A program made the position numbers and the translations under genes. The notes under the pieces are model-generated. The model did not search any database. It was not told the origin of the DNA and worked only from the letters and a program-made list of their open reading frames with translations. A DNA stretch of 64,000 nt, taken from positions 310,001-374,000 of the forward strand of contig NZ_JAPEMU010000002.1 in assembly GCF_026342405.1 (NCBI RefSeq), read 5' to 3'. The first letter of the stretch is position 1. Each line of letters starts with the position of its first letter. This document shows positions 42,621 through 50,048 of this stretch, one piece after another. Source of the DNA: Kitasatospora sp. NBC_00240. Its GTDB lineage: Bacteria; Actinomycetota; Actinomycetes; Streptomycetales; Streptomycetaceae.

Positions 42621-43210
42621 TGGCCGGACGCTGGGCAGATTTCGGGCGATACGGTGCGAGCGGAATTCCCGGCTGGCTCGCCATCGCGCGGGGGCTGGAC
42701 GAATTGGTGACCGGTGTCGCGTCGCCGGTGACGTCCAAGCGCGGCCTGAATGCGCGTCTTCGCTATCTCACCCGCAGCCAGGCCGGGTACGAGGCGATGG
42801 CCCGCGCGGGAATCACCGCGACCCCGCGCACCGTGAAAGCCTGGGTCGCGGGGAAGCAGAAGCCGAACGCGGCCAACCGGGACATGCTGGACGCCGCCTA
42901 CTGGGTGCTGCGGCGGCACAACGTCGTCACCGACCTGAAGCGCCGGCTGAACAACAACGGCGCCGGCACCCGGGTGGAGATCTACCCGGTCGACCAGGCC
43001 GGCGTCGACGAGAAGCGCCGCCGCGACATCTCGCACCGGGCGATCAACGTCCGCGGGGCCTGGGACGACATGGTCGACGCCTGGGACAAGGGCCCCAACG
43101 ACCCTGGCGCCGCCGAGATGCTCGACGTGATCTGGGACGAGGTCATCACCGACCTGGGCTCCGACTATGACGCCTACTCCTACGTCACCCACATCGGCTT
43201 CGCCGCCTGA
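42620..43210 (+). CDS. tpg: Telomere terminal protein Tpg
   Basis: The 196-aa product matches the terminal protein of Streptomyces linear replicons: NARLRYLTRSQAGYEAMARA, then the HTH TPRTVKAWVAGKQKPNAANR, WVLRRHNVVTDLKRRL, GTRVEIYPVDQAGV, and AYSYVTHIGFAA at the end. Terminal protein is covalently attached to the 5' ends and primes end-patching synthesis. T117 (in GTRVEIYP) is my candidate for the priming residue by position, not proven. The ATG overlaps the tap stop, so both are coupled. A MITE-like element begins seven bases after its stop. A partial copy lies at 49011-49154. Confidence 0.85.
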   Translation: MAGRWADFGRYGASGIPGWLAIARGLDELVTGVASPVTSKRGLNARLRYLTRSQAGYEAMARAGITATPRTVKAWVAGKQKPNAANRDMLDAAYWVLRRHNVVTDLKRRLNNNGAGTRVEIYPVDQAGVDEKRRRDISHRAINVRGAWDDMVDAWDKGPNDPGAAEMLDVIWDEVITDLGSDYDAYSYVTHIGFAA

Positions 43211-43216
43211 CGTCAA

Positions 43217-43427
43217 TGTAGGGTCTCGCGGCCCGCTGCATAATCTCAGCGATCTCTGCATATCAGCTGCACCGGAGCGAGATTCGCAGGTCAGCGACCT
43301 CCGTCTGGAGCCACCAGCCGAGGAAGCGCAGTGGTTGCTGAGACTCGGTCAGGCCGAGCCGAATGTGCAGCGGTGAGACATCCCAGGTCACAGCGTCGGC
43401 CTATGCAGCGGGCCGCGAGACCCTACA
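43217..43427. mobile_element. MITE-like element, 26-bp TIRs and 5-bp target duplication
   Basis: Perfect 26-bp terminal inverted repeats, 43217-43242 (TGTAGGGTCTCGCGG...) and 43402-43427, enclose 159 bases with no ORF. GTCAA is present directly on both sides (43212-43216 and 43428-43432), the target-site duplication. No transposase is encoded, so it must be mobilised in trans by a related element. It sits just after the tpg stop and splits a palindrome. Confidence 0.85.
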
Positions 43428-43438
43428 GTCAACACCGT

Positions 43439-43489
43439 TGCGTTCAGCTTCGAGCACGGACTCGCATCCCGCCCTCGAAGCTGAACGCA
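43439..43489. terminator. Bidirectional terminator palindrome, left arm interrupted
   Basis: TGCGTTCAGCTTCGAG (43439-43454) and CTCGAAGCTGAACGCA (43474-43489) pair perfectly. A further 13 bases of the right arm (TGTTGACGTCAGG, 43490-43502) match CCTGACGTCAA (43206-43216) plus CA after the MITE-like element. Before insertion this was a ~29-bp-arm palindrome overlapping the stop codons of tpg and the convergent PASTA gene. Confidence 0.75.
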
Positions 43490-43497
43490 TGTTGACG

Positions 43498-44406
43498 TCA
43501 GGGCTTGATGATGACGTCAGGGTCGGGATGGAAGGGCACCGGGGGCGGCGGGCTGCCGAGGCTGACCCAGACGCGCACCACCGTCACCAGGTCGGCCTGC
43601 GGACCGCCGCGCGGCCTCTGGAAGATGACGTGTCCGTACGTGACGTTCTTGTCGTACTCCTGGATGACGTACGGCACGTACCCCTCGTTGCTGAGCGCGG
43701 TGACGGCCTCCTCCTCGGTGAACCCGGTCACGTCGGGCACGTCGAACCCGGGCTGGTCCTCGTCGGCTCGGGAAGCATCCGCCTCCGCCAGCCGGTCGGC
43801 CGTGGCGGCGAGGTGCTCGCGAAGCGGCCCTGCCGCCAGCGTCTCGGCGACGGCACGGAACTGGACACCGACAGCGGCGAGTTCGCGTGCTGAAAGCTCC
43901 GCCCCGAGATCCTGGAGCGGCGGCGGGGGCGGTGCGCCAACCCTCGGGACCCACACCAGCACGCCGCCCACCACGAGCCAGTGGCCCGACGGCGGCGCCA
44001 CCACCGGCTCACAAGTCGGCGGCGAGGCCAGCAGTGCGTCGACGAAGCCGCTCACCTCCGAGCGGCTGGTGGCGAGCAGCTGCGCCGAGGCGCCGCTGTC
44101 GCCGAGCTGGTCGGCCGCCCATTGCCGCGCGGTGGCAGCCGTGAGGACAGTGGCCGCGGCCGCGGTGAGCCGGCGGATTCTGCGGTCGGCGGCGGCCACC
44201 GCGGCGCCGGGCCCAGACCCAGCGTCGGCGCTCTGCCCGTCGGCGCCCGGATCGGCCGCCACGGCCTCGATCCAGCCCCTCAGGGCCTGTCGGTCGCGAT
44301 CGCTGCGGCTCGTGGGCGGGGAGAGCGGGAAGTAGACCGCCCTCACCGCATCCCCATCACCGGGGCCGGGGGCGGACTGCCCGGCCGCCCGAAGCGTACT
44401 GGTCAC
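43498..44406 (-). CDS. PASTA-domain-containing protein, 302 aa
   Basis: I start at the GTG at 44406 (GGAGA five bases upstream; MTSTLRAAGQSAPGPGDGDA). The helical N-terminal two thirds (AAAATVLTAATARQWAADQL) include a Pro-rich loop and a hydrophobic stretch (GHWLVVGGVLVWVP) that may be a weak membrane helix. The C-terminus is a PASTA-like domain: FDVPDVTGFTEEEAVTALSN then GYVPYVIQEYDKNVTYGHVI. PASTA domains normally bind peptidoglycan fragments, usually outside the cell, but no signal peptide is evident. It is convergent with tpg. Its function is unknown. Confidence 0.65.
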   Translation of the reverse strand: MTSTLRAAGQSAPGPGDGDAVRAVYFPLSPPTSRSDRDRQALRGWIEAVAADPGADGQSADAGSGPGAAVAAADRRIRRLTAAAATVLTAATARQWAADQLGDSGASAQLLATSRSEVSGFVDALLASPPTCEPVVAPPSGHWLVVGGVLVWVPRVGAPPPPPLQDLGAELSARELAAVGVQFRAVAETLAAGPLREHLAATADRLAEADASRADEDQPGFDVPDVTGFTEEEAVTALSNEGYVPYVIQEYDKNVTYGHVIFQRPRGGPQADLVTVVRVWVSLGSPPPPVPFHPDPDVIIKP

Positions 44407-44848
44407 CGATTCTCCGTTCTGCGCAACGAATGGTTCGAGGCCATACGGTACTTGCGGCGTCCGGGCGAAGTGGCTGCGGCGCGCCAGGCCAGGCCAGAGG
44501 CGGGGCGGGAGCTGGGCGCCAGTCCGCAGTCGCCGCGCAGTGGGCCCTGCAGCCCGGTGCGGGGTGCCGTACAGGTCCCGCGGGCGACCCGGGAGCTGTG
44601 GGAGCGGCACGGACGACAGGAACGGATTCTGCGCACCCCCGGGCTGGCTTTGCTCACGAAGATCGATCTCGTGAACAAAGCCAGCTGGCCGGAGAACGGC
44701 GTCCGGGTGCCGCCGCTGGCGCGCTGCGCTCGGTCCGTAGCCGGGTCCCGCAGGCCTGAGACAACCTCAGAGCGACTGCCCGGCCGCGCAGCACAGCACA
44801 GCGGCCCCGGGCCGCTGGCGCGATCCGGGGCCGGAGGTGGTGTAGGAG
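44407..44848. other. Stretch without a confident gene
   Basis: A forward frame gives RELWERHGRQERILRTPGLA and similar text, but no start or family is recognisable. The most notable content is the palindrome at 44644-44684. The stretch otherwise separates the PASTA gene promoter from the hicB 3' end. Confidence 0.35.
44644..44684. repeat. 41-bp near-perfect palindrome
   Basis: CTGGCTTTGCTCACGA (44644-44659) pairs with TCGTGAACAAAGCCAG (44669-44684) with one mismatch around AGATCGATC. The GGCTTTG-TTCACGAGATCGATC type of sequence looks like two insertion-sequence ends joined head to head, or a strong terminator for hicAB. Confidence 0.5.
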
Positions 44849-45403
44849 TCAGGCGTCCTGGGGCTTGCGCCTGGCGCCGGCCTTGGTGCGGGCGGTCTTC
44901 GTTCCCGCGGTGGCCCGCCCGCCGGTGACAGAGCGGCCGGAGCCCGGAGTCTCGTTGGCGTGGGTCTTGGACTTGGTGGCCGCCGTCACGGTCTTCCGGG
45001 TCTTCCCAGGGCTCGCGGGCCTGGTCTCGGGGGCGAGCTGGGCGATCCGCTGGTGGGAGATGCCCAGGACGGCGCCGGCGTCGCGCACCGACAGGCCGGC
45101 GGCCTTCAGGGCCCGGGCGGCGGCCTCCTGGGCGGTGCGCTCGGCTGCCTCCGCATCCTCGCGGGCCGTGCGGCGGGCCTGGAAGTCGGCCAGTATGTCG
45201 GTGGTCGCCCGCGGGAGTTCCGGGCGCAGGTCGATGAGCACCTGGTCCTCCTCGACGTCCAGCAGCAGGGCGACGGCCTCACGGGCCATCTGCTCGGCCT
45301 CCTTGAGGTTGCGGCCCTGAGTGTGGGCACCGGGGACGTCGGGGACCTCGACGGCCCACCACGTGCCCGAGCGCCGCGCGGTGGCCTGGTAGGTGGTCGT
45401 CAT
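44849..45403 (-). CDS. hicB: HicB-type antitoxin
   Basis: The 184-aa protein has the HicB partial RNase-H-like fold at the N-terminus (TWWAVEVPDVPGAHTQGRNL then KEAEQMAREAVALLLDVEED), an Ala/Arg helical region, an HTH-like stretch (AAGLSVRDAGAVLGISHQRI), and a basic Ser/Thr/Lys-rich tail. HicB binds and inhibits the HicA mRNA interferase and represses the operon. The ATG overlaps the hicA stop. The tail is longer than in most HicB proteins. Confidence 0.88.
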   Translation of the reverse strand: MTTTYQATARRSGTWWAVEVPDVPGAHTQGRNLKEAEQMAREAVALLLDVEEDQVLIDLRPELPRATTDILADFQARRTAREDAEAAERTAQEAAARALKAAGLSVRDAGAVLGISHQRIAQLAPETRPASPGKTRKTVTAATKSKTHANETPGSGRSVTGGRATAGTKTARTKAGARRKPQDA

Positions 45404-45594
45404 GCCTGCTCCGCCTCCTTGATGATGCTGTTCGCGGTGATCTCGTTGACCTCGGCATGCCGGGGCACGATCAGCCGCACCTCGCCGATCTCGTACAGAT
45501 CATGGTTGGACCCGTGCCGCACCAGGTCCAGGGTCGCCCCCTTCTCCTTGGCGATCGCCCGAAGCTTCTTGATAAACCGTTCTTCACCACTCAT
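45400..45594 (-). CDS. hicA: HicA-type mRNA interferase toxin
   Basis: The 64-aa product has the double-stranded-RNA-binding-like HicA fold: RFIKKLRAIAKEKGATLDLV then RHGSNHDLYEIGEVRLIVPR and VNEITANSIIKEAEQ, with the catalytic His in the GSNHDL motif. HicA cleaves mRNA when free of HicB. Start ATG at 45594 lies directly next to the operator dyads, and the gene is likely leaderless or has a very short leader. Its stop overlaps the hicB start. Confidence 0.88.
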   Translation of the reverse strand: MSGEERFIKKLRAIAKEKGATLDLVRHGSNHDLYEIGEVRLIVPRHAEVNEITANSIIKEAEQA

Positions 45595-45641
45595 GTCTAA
45601 TGCTACTAGACGCACTTTGTCTAGCAAGGGTAGACAAAGTG
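45595..45641 (-). promoter_or_regulatory. hicAB operator/promoter dyads
   Basis: CACTTTGTCTA (45613-45623) and TAGACAAAGTG (45631-45641) form a perfect 11-base inverted repeat. GTCTA (45595-45599) and TAGAC (45607-45611) form a second one directly before hicA. TAGACA/TGTCTA is repeated four times. HicB very likely binds here to autoregulate. Confidence 0.7.
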
Positions 45642-45658
45642 TCGCCGGGGCCGTCTGC

Positions 45659-45910
45659 TCAGGTGACGACGAAAACGGCGGCGTCGACGAGGACAGCCGC
45701 GGCGCGCCCGTGCGGCAGGCAGAGTTCGACGCCGGGATCACCCGTGAACTGGGTCAGGCGCCCGGCGACAGGAAGTCGGCAGTCCTGCCCGAGGATGTCC
45801 TCCTCCCACCGCTGCCCGCACTCCTGGCACCACGTCACCGACCCGCTGGACCTCAACGTCGGCCCGCACACCGGACACACACCCCACCCAGCCGCACAGC
45901 GACCCGCCAC
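45659..45910 (-). CDS. Small zinc-ribbon protein, 83 aa
   Basis: A GTG at 45910 opens VAGRCAAGWGVCPVCGPTLR, then SVTWCQECGQRWEEDILGQD and ELCLPHGRAAAVLVDAAVF. Two CxxC pairs about 18 residues apart (CPVC, CQEC) form a zinc ribbon. A later C-x-x-H may be part of a second site. It lies 11 bases downstream of ~89-aa family copy b. No family is recognised. It may bind nucleic acid. Confidence 0.5.
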   Translation of the reverse strand: MAGRCAAGWGVCPVCGPTLRSSGSVTWCQECGQRWEEDILGQDCRLPVAGRLTQFTGDPGVELCLPHGRAAAVLVDAAVFVVT

Positions 45911-45921
45911 ACCACCGCCGC

Positions 45922-46191
45922 TCACCGGGCCCGCTCCACGGGGCAGACCTCGGCCAGCAGGTCCAACAGGTACTCCGTCACCTGCTCCGCCTCGCCGGCC
46001 CGCACCCACGTGTAGACGGCCGTGCGCAGCTGCGCGTCGACCCTCTGCAGGACGTACCCGTCCACCAGGCCGCCGGCGCCCGGGCGTTCGCGGGCCAGGA
46101 TCTGCCGGGGCCGGCCCTCCTCCTCGGCCAGGACCTCGACGTCCTCGGCGTCCGGGCAGTCCCGAAGCTGGTGCACCCACTGCGTTGGCAT
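45922..46191 (-). CDS. ~89-aa repeat-family protein, copy b
   Basis: The product reads MPTQWVHQLRDCPDAEDVEV, GRPRQILARERPGAGGLVDG, YVLQRVDAQLRTAVYTWVRA and ends EYLLDLLAEVCPVERAR. It keeps all shared features of the family. The leader GGGGGAAGAATGGTTGGC precedes the ATG. The conserved hairpin at 46330-46374 lies about 140 bases upstream. A small zinc-ribbon gene follows. The family resemblance is clear, but function is unknown. Confidence 0.65.
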   Translation of the reverse strand: MPTQWVHQLRDCPDAEDVEVLAEEEGRPRQILARERPGAGGLVDGYVLQRVDAQLRTAVYTWVRAGEAEQVTEYLLDLLAEVCPVERAR

Positions 46192-46689
46192 GCCAACCAT
46201 TCTTCCCCCCGCCGCGGCCAACTCCGGCCCACTCGGCCGAATTACCGCAGAGAGCGGGCCGGGTGCCCCGGCCGGCCGTCGCGCCGCCGGGTGCCCAGGG
46301 CCCGGCGGCCGGTACCGTCTTGGGCGGGCGCCCGCCAGCACCTGAGACGCACACCTCGGGCCATCAGCCGGCGGGCCCCCGCCACGCCCGTGAGACCGGG
46401 GGAGGGCCACCAGAGGGCCGGTGAGGCGTTCCACGTAGGTACCCACCGCAGGCACCACGGCCCCCTCATGACGGCGTCGCCGCCTCCGCAGCTCAGGGCC
46501 AGTAGCGCATCCGCGAAGCGGTCCTCCAGTGGGGCGCAGGGCGCTCCCTGTCTGGCGGTCGTCTTCCCCCGGGGTGGGCGGCCCACGGGTGGAGTGGGGG
46601 GCGGCGTGGTCCGGTGGGTTGCCCTGATGGGCGATGGTCCGATCCGTGGGGTGTCTGGGCGCGGCACCGTCCGTGCTGGGTGACGGTGC
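46192..46689. other. Leader of copy b and intervening sequence
   Basis: This contains the conserved hairpin (46330-46374) and, near 46430-46460, a CGTTCCACGTAGGTACCCACC stretch shared with 47386 on. The short reverse frame MARGVRLRC-R/W-RAP occurs in two leaders but is too small to call as a gene. No other gene is seen. Confidence 0.4.
46330..46374. repeat. Conserved hairpin of the ~89-aa gene leader (three copies)
   Basis: GCCCGCCAGC...GCCGGCGGGC with the loop TCGGGCCATCA occurs at 46330-46374 and 47281-47329 and, with a different loop side, at 50438-50478. Arms differ between copies but pairing is kept (12 perfect pairs at 50 kb, 10 at 47 kb), so structure rather than sequence seems conserved. 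It lies about 70-160 bases upstream of the family genes. Confidence 0.55.
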
Positions 46690-46959
46690 TCACCGCGTGC
46701 CGCCGTCGGGGCAGGCCTCGGTGAGGAACTGCAGCAGGTCGTCCGTGACCTGCTGCGGATCGCCGCTCTGTATCCAGCTGTAGACGGCGGTGTGCACCTG
46801 TGCGTCGATCCACTGCAGGACGTAGCCGTCCGCCAGGCCGTCGCCGTCCTTGCGCCGGCGGGCGAGGACATGTCGGGGCCGGCCCGTCTGCTTGGAGAGG
46901 GTTTCGACGTCCTCACGGTCCGGGCAGTCCCGGAGTTTGTACACCCATCGCTGCTGCAT
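46690..46959 (-). CDS. ~89-aa repeat-family protein, copy c
   Basis: The product reads MQQRWVYKLRDCPDREDVET, GRPRHVLARRRKDGDGLADG, YVLQWIDAQVHTAVYSWIQS. It is the most diverged full-length member (TG-RPRH, LADGY) and its leader lacks the GGAAGGATGGTTGGT sequence of the others. All core residues remain. The gene lies between a long leader region and the truncated copy d. The function is unknown. Confidence 0.62.
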   Translation of the reverse strand: MQQRWVYKLRDCPDREDVETLSKQTGRPRHVLARRRKDGDGLADGYVLQWIDAQVHTAVYSWIQSGDPQQVTDDLLQFLTEACPDGGTR

Positions 46960-46989
46960 GCAGCCCCCTTTGCCCTACTTGCGCCCCCG

Positions 46990-47211
46990 CTATTCCCCCG
47001 AGTGCCGCTGGTGAGGCGCGAAGCGGGATGCCGGGGGCGCGAGGCCGCACGTCTTCCGTGCGGGGTTGGGGGATCTTCCCTCCACGCGGCGGGAGATCCT
47101 GTGGGCATAGGGTGTCCGGCGGCCAGGTTGCCGGCCCACTTCCTCGGCCAGGACCTCGACGCCCTCGGCGCCCAGGCAGTCCCGGAGCGGGTACACCCGC
47201 TGCCGTCGCAT
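46990..47211 (-). pseudogene. ~89-aa repeat-family gene, copy d, truncated
   Basis: The first ~30 residues (MRRQRVYPLRDCLGAEGVEV then LAEEVGRQPGR) match the family, including its leader GGGGAAGAACGGTCGGT. After GRQ the sequence diverges into unrelated text (PYAHRISRRVEGRSPNPA), so the core and C-terminus are replaced. The gene seems inactivated. The hairpin and leader upstream (47281-47480) are intact. Confidence 0.6.
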
Positions 47212-47395
47212 ACCGACCGTTCTTCCCCACGCGCAGCCGCTCCCCGGCCCCTTCGGCCACACCGGCAGGGCCCCCGGCGGCGCCCGCCGGCACCTGAGAC
47301 GCACACCTCGGGCCATCAGCCGGCGGGCGGCCGCCACGGCGCCACCTGCCCGCGGCGGCCGCGCCCCGGGCCGGCCGGTGAGGCGTTCCACGTAG

Positions 47396-47464
47396 CTACC
47401 ACCGCAGACACCACCGCAGGTAGTCCCGTAGGTGCCACCGCAGGTACCACCGTAGGTACCCCAG
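47396..47464. repeat. Array of ACCACCGCAGGT-type units
   Basis: About five to six imperfect 12-base units (ACCACCGCAGGT, with ACCACCGCAGAC, GCCACCGCAGGT and ACCACCGTAGGT variants) lie in the leader of copy d. The leader of copy b has only one or two, so the array has expanded here. It could bind a regulator. Confidence 0.5.
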
Positions 47465-47590
47465 CCCCCTCGTGACGGCATCGCCGTTTCCGCAGCTCAG
47501 AGCCCGTTTTCCGGGCGACGGAAATGCCGACAACCCCTGCTTCTGGTCCTTTCCCGGTGGTGGTCGGTTCGGTCGGTCGGGCTTTGGCCC

Positions 47591-47664
47591 TGCCGGGGGC
47601 TGCTGGTTGGTGGTGGCGTCCGGCAGGTGCCGGGGGCTGCTGGTTGGTGGTGGCCTCCGGCAGG
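47591..47664. repeat. 37-bp tandem duplication
   Basis: TGCCGGGGGCTGCTGGTTGG and the following 17 bases are repeated directly (47591-47627 and 47628-47664) with one difference (GGCGTCC against GGCCTCC). It is a recent local duplication in non-coding DNA. Confidence 0.8.
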
Positions 47665-47938
47665 TGCCGGCCGCGCCCTCGGAACGGGCGGCCCGGCTGC
47701 CGGTCCGTAGGCCGTGCCCGGGCCGGAGGTCTTCCTGCCAGGGACGGTGAGCTCCACCCCGCAGGCGGGAGATTCTGCGGCTCCGGGGCGTTCAGCTCGG
47801 CCAGCCGCGCTGCGCTCGGCTGGCCAGCGGCCGGGGACCGGACCGGGTCCTCCAGGCCCTGCCGTGCGGTCGTCCGGGCCTGCCGGCGGCCGGGCGGCTT
47901 CGACAGTCCTCGCCGAGGCTGGGTCGGCGCGGTGATCT

Positions 47939-48976
47939 ATGGTCACGGCCATGACCAGGACTACGCCGCCCCGACCGCTGGACGCCGAAGAGCTCTTCCC
48001 GAAGTTGGCTGACTACCGTGGCGTGACGACCCGGCTGCACCCGCGGGCCGGGAGCCCGGACGCCTCGGTCAGCTCGGTCGGCGGCCCGCTGCTCTGGCCC
48101 GTGGACGAACCGTGGCCGGTGTGCACCGAGTCCCACCGACGAGGCCGCGGCTACCGGATCGCGGACATCCGCCGTCGGCGGCAGTTGCTCGCACGGGCGT
48201 GGGCCCGCGACGTGGCCCCGGGGCCGACGGACGAGGAACGGGCCATCCTCAAGGAGTTGGAGCGAAAGCACCGCCGGCCAGACCTCGCGGACACCGATCC
48301 GGTTCCGCTGATCGGCCTGGTTCAGCTGTACCGGCGGGACGTGCCGGGCCTGCCGGCCGGTCCGGACGGCTGCGACCTGCTGCAAGTGCTCTGGTGCCCG
48401 TTCGAGGCCCACGCCCCGAGCGGTTTCGGCCTCGCCTTGCATCTGGTCCGGCGTCGGTCCGAGGAGGTCGGCGAGCCACTGCGCGCCGCACCGGAGCCGC
48501 TGCTGGTCGGCTTCGAGGGCGCGGTCCCCGAGCCGTGCGTGCTGCACCCCGAGCAGGTGACCACCTATCCCTACGTCGGGACGCTGCCCGCTCGCCTCCG
48601 GTCCAGGATCGACGCCTGGGAGGAGAAGCAGGAGCGGAACGCGGACAAGGACCCGGACGCCTACGTGCTCACCTACCAGCACGACCTGTCGATGCCGCCC
48701 GGCTACCGCGTCGGCGGCTTCCCCTCCTGGCACAGCACCGACCCGCACGCCATGACCTGCGCGGCATGCGCCACGCCCATGGCCTTGCTGATGACCTTGG
48801 ACAGCCGCGAATGGGACGGTGGCAGCACCAGCTGGAAGCCGGTCGAGGATGGTCGCCTCCCCGAACACCAGCGGGACCCCTGCCCTGCCCACCTTGCCTT
48901 CGGCCGGCACGGGCCGCTGAACGTCTTCACCTGCCCCGCCAGGCCGGAACATCCGCACCGCTGGAGCATCCAGTAG
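47939..48976 (+). CDS. DUF1963/YwqG-like protein, 345 aa
   Basis: The ATG at 47939 or 47951 opens a protein with SVGGPLLWPVDEPWPVCTES, the glycine-W-P...W-P..C signature of the YwqG/DUF1963 family, followed by VPLIGLVQLYRRDVPGLPAG, LLQVLWCPFEAH, RVGGFPSWHS and CAACATPMALLMTLDSREWD, with paired cysteines near the end. Members are soluble proteins of unknown role, common in Streptomyces. Full length. It is immediately followed by the terminal-protein fragment at 49011. Confidence 0.65.
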   Translation: MVTAMTRTTPPRPLDAEELFPKLADYRGVTTRLHPRAGSPDASVSSVGGPLLWPVDEPWPVCTESHRRGRGYRIADIRRRRQLLARAWARDVAPGPTDEERAILKELERKHRRPDLADTDPVPLIGLVQLYRRDVPGLPAGPDGCDLLQVLWCPFEAHAPSGFGLALHLVRRRSEEVGEPLRAAPEPLLVGFEGAVPEPCVLHPEQVTTYPYVGTLPARLRSRIDAWEEKQERNADKDPDAYVLTYQHDLSMPPGYRVGGFPSWHSTDPHAMTCAACATPMALLMTLDSREWDGGSTSWKPVEDGRLPEHQRDPCPAHLAFGRHGPLNVFTCPARPEHPHRWSIQ

Positions 48977-49010
48977 GCATTGCCCGGATCCCCCCAAGAC
49001 CATTTCGCAT

Positions 49011-49154
49011 GGCATCTACCCGGTCGACCAGGCCGGCGTCCTGGAGTCCCGCTGCCGCGACATCTCCCACCGGGCGATCAACGTCCGCGGCGCCTGGGAC
49101 GACATGGTCGACGCCTGGGACAAGGGACCGGGCGACCCCGGCGCCGCCCAGATG
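49011..49154 (+). pseudogene. Fragment of a tpg (terminal protein) gene
   Basis: The in-frame translation GIYPVDQAGVLESRCRDISH then RAINVRGAWDDMVDAWDKGP and GDPGAAQM matches tpg (IYPVDQAGVDEKRRRDISHR...) over ~48 codons at both protein and DNA level. It starts exactly at IYPVDQAG and stops matching after GAAQMPG. Upstream and downstream parts of tpg are absent. It is a relic of a second terminal-protein gene. Confidence 0.85.
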
Positions 49155-49254
49155 CCCGGCCACGTATCCCGGCGCAAGGGTGCGGCTCCGGAGAGCTTTC
49201 TCCCCGGGGCCGCTGCCTGTCGGCGCCGAGCTGCGTGCCGTCCCGGGCAGTCGG

Positions 49255-49506
49255 TCAGGTGGTGCGGCCGAGGTGGATGACGACGACGGTGACGGTGGTC
49301 TCGGTGATCTCGTACATGACGCGGTAGCGGCCGACGTGCATGCGGCGCAGGTCGGGGGAGCCGTACTCGGCGGAGCCGGCCGGGCGTGGGTCGATGCCGA
49401 GCAGGTCGACGGCGTCCATCACCAGCCGCAGGCCGTCCGCGTCGTCCTTGAGGAACCGGGCGGCCGCGTTGATCGCGTGCTCGTCCCAGACGATCTCGTA
49501 GGTCAC
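49255..49506 (-). CDS. RelE/ParE-type toxin
   Basis: The 83-aa product reads MTYEIVWDEHAINAAARFLK, then LRRMHVGRYRVMYEITETTV and VVVIHLGRTT. The V-G-x-Y-R-V-x-Y and terminal H-x-G-x-R motifs are those of RelE/ParE-superfamily toxins (ribosome-dependent mRNA cleavage or gyrase poisoning). The ATG overlaps the antitoxin stop as ATGA. A 5' site of the tpg fragment lies about 100 bases beyond its 3' end. Confidence 0.88.
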   Translation of the reverse strand: MTYEIVWDEHAINAAARFLKDDADGLRLVMDAVDLLGIDPRPAGSAEYGSPDLRRMHVGRYRVMYEITETTVTVVVIHLGRTT

Positions 49507-49757
49507 CCGCGCTCCAGGCCCAGCAGCGCCCGCACGTCGTCGTTGGCCGTGGTGGCCGTGGTGCCGGCGGTCTGGCGGGCCCGGTACTGGGCGAGGGCCA
49601 GTGCGTCCTCCAGGTCGGCCAGCTCCTGGGGGTTGATGAGCACGGCGGCCGGCTGGCCGTGGTCCGTGATGGTGATGCGCTCGCGGCCGTGGGAGGCCCG
49701 GCGGACCAGGGTGCCGAACTTCGCCCTGGCCTCGGTGATCGGCAGAGTATCGCTCAT
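49503..49757 (-). CDS. Phd/YefM-type antitoxin
   Basis: The 84-aa product begins MSDTLPITEARAKFGTLVRR followed by ITITDHGQPAAVLINPQELA, the Phd/YefM DNA-binding fold with the V-T-x-x-G-x-P-x-A-V-L pattern. The rest is a helix that would bind the toxin. The ATG at 49757 follows a -10-like TACAGT region in GTGAAGTGTACAGTTCCGTC. It represses its own promoter, by family analogy. Confidence 0.88.
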   Translation of the reverse strand: MSDTLPITEARAKFGTLVRRASHGRERITITDHGQPAAVLINPQELADLEDALALAQYRARQTAGTTATTANDDVRALLGLERG

Positions 49758-50048
49758 GACGGAACTGTACACTTCACGCACCTTTTGAGGGTCGGAAGAC
49801 GTCCAGCGGCAGAAGGCCGTGGCCCGCGGTGCTCGCGTGAGGTGCGTGGGAGCTGGAGTCACGACGTTGCCGGGCCGACCGGGGCGGTGCCCCCTTCCGA
49901 TATCAGCTGTGCGAGCGGGGCGCGTTCTCCGACGCCGCCGCCGTCCCCGGCCCGACGGCTGGCCCCAGCGCACCTGACCCGCCAGCGGCCCCGGGCGGCC
50001 TCCAGGACCGGCCTTCGTCGTGCCACCCGCCGGGCGGCTCTGGTGGGC

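Larger units (their letters stand above)
47212..47938. other. Leader of copy d and repeat-rich sequence
   Basis: The stretch holds the conserved hairpin (47281-47329), the 12-base array (47396-47464) and a 37-base tandem duplication (47591-47664). No gene is recognised. Open frames are shadows. Confidence 0.4.

Noticed and set aside
47396..47464. Possible CRISPR array
   Set aside because: Units are 12 bases, contiguous and imperfect, with no spacers and no cas genes nearby.
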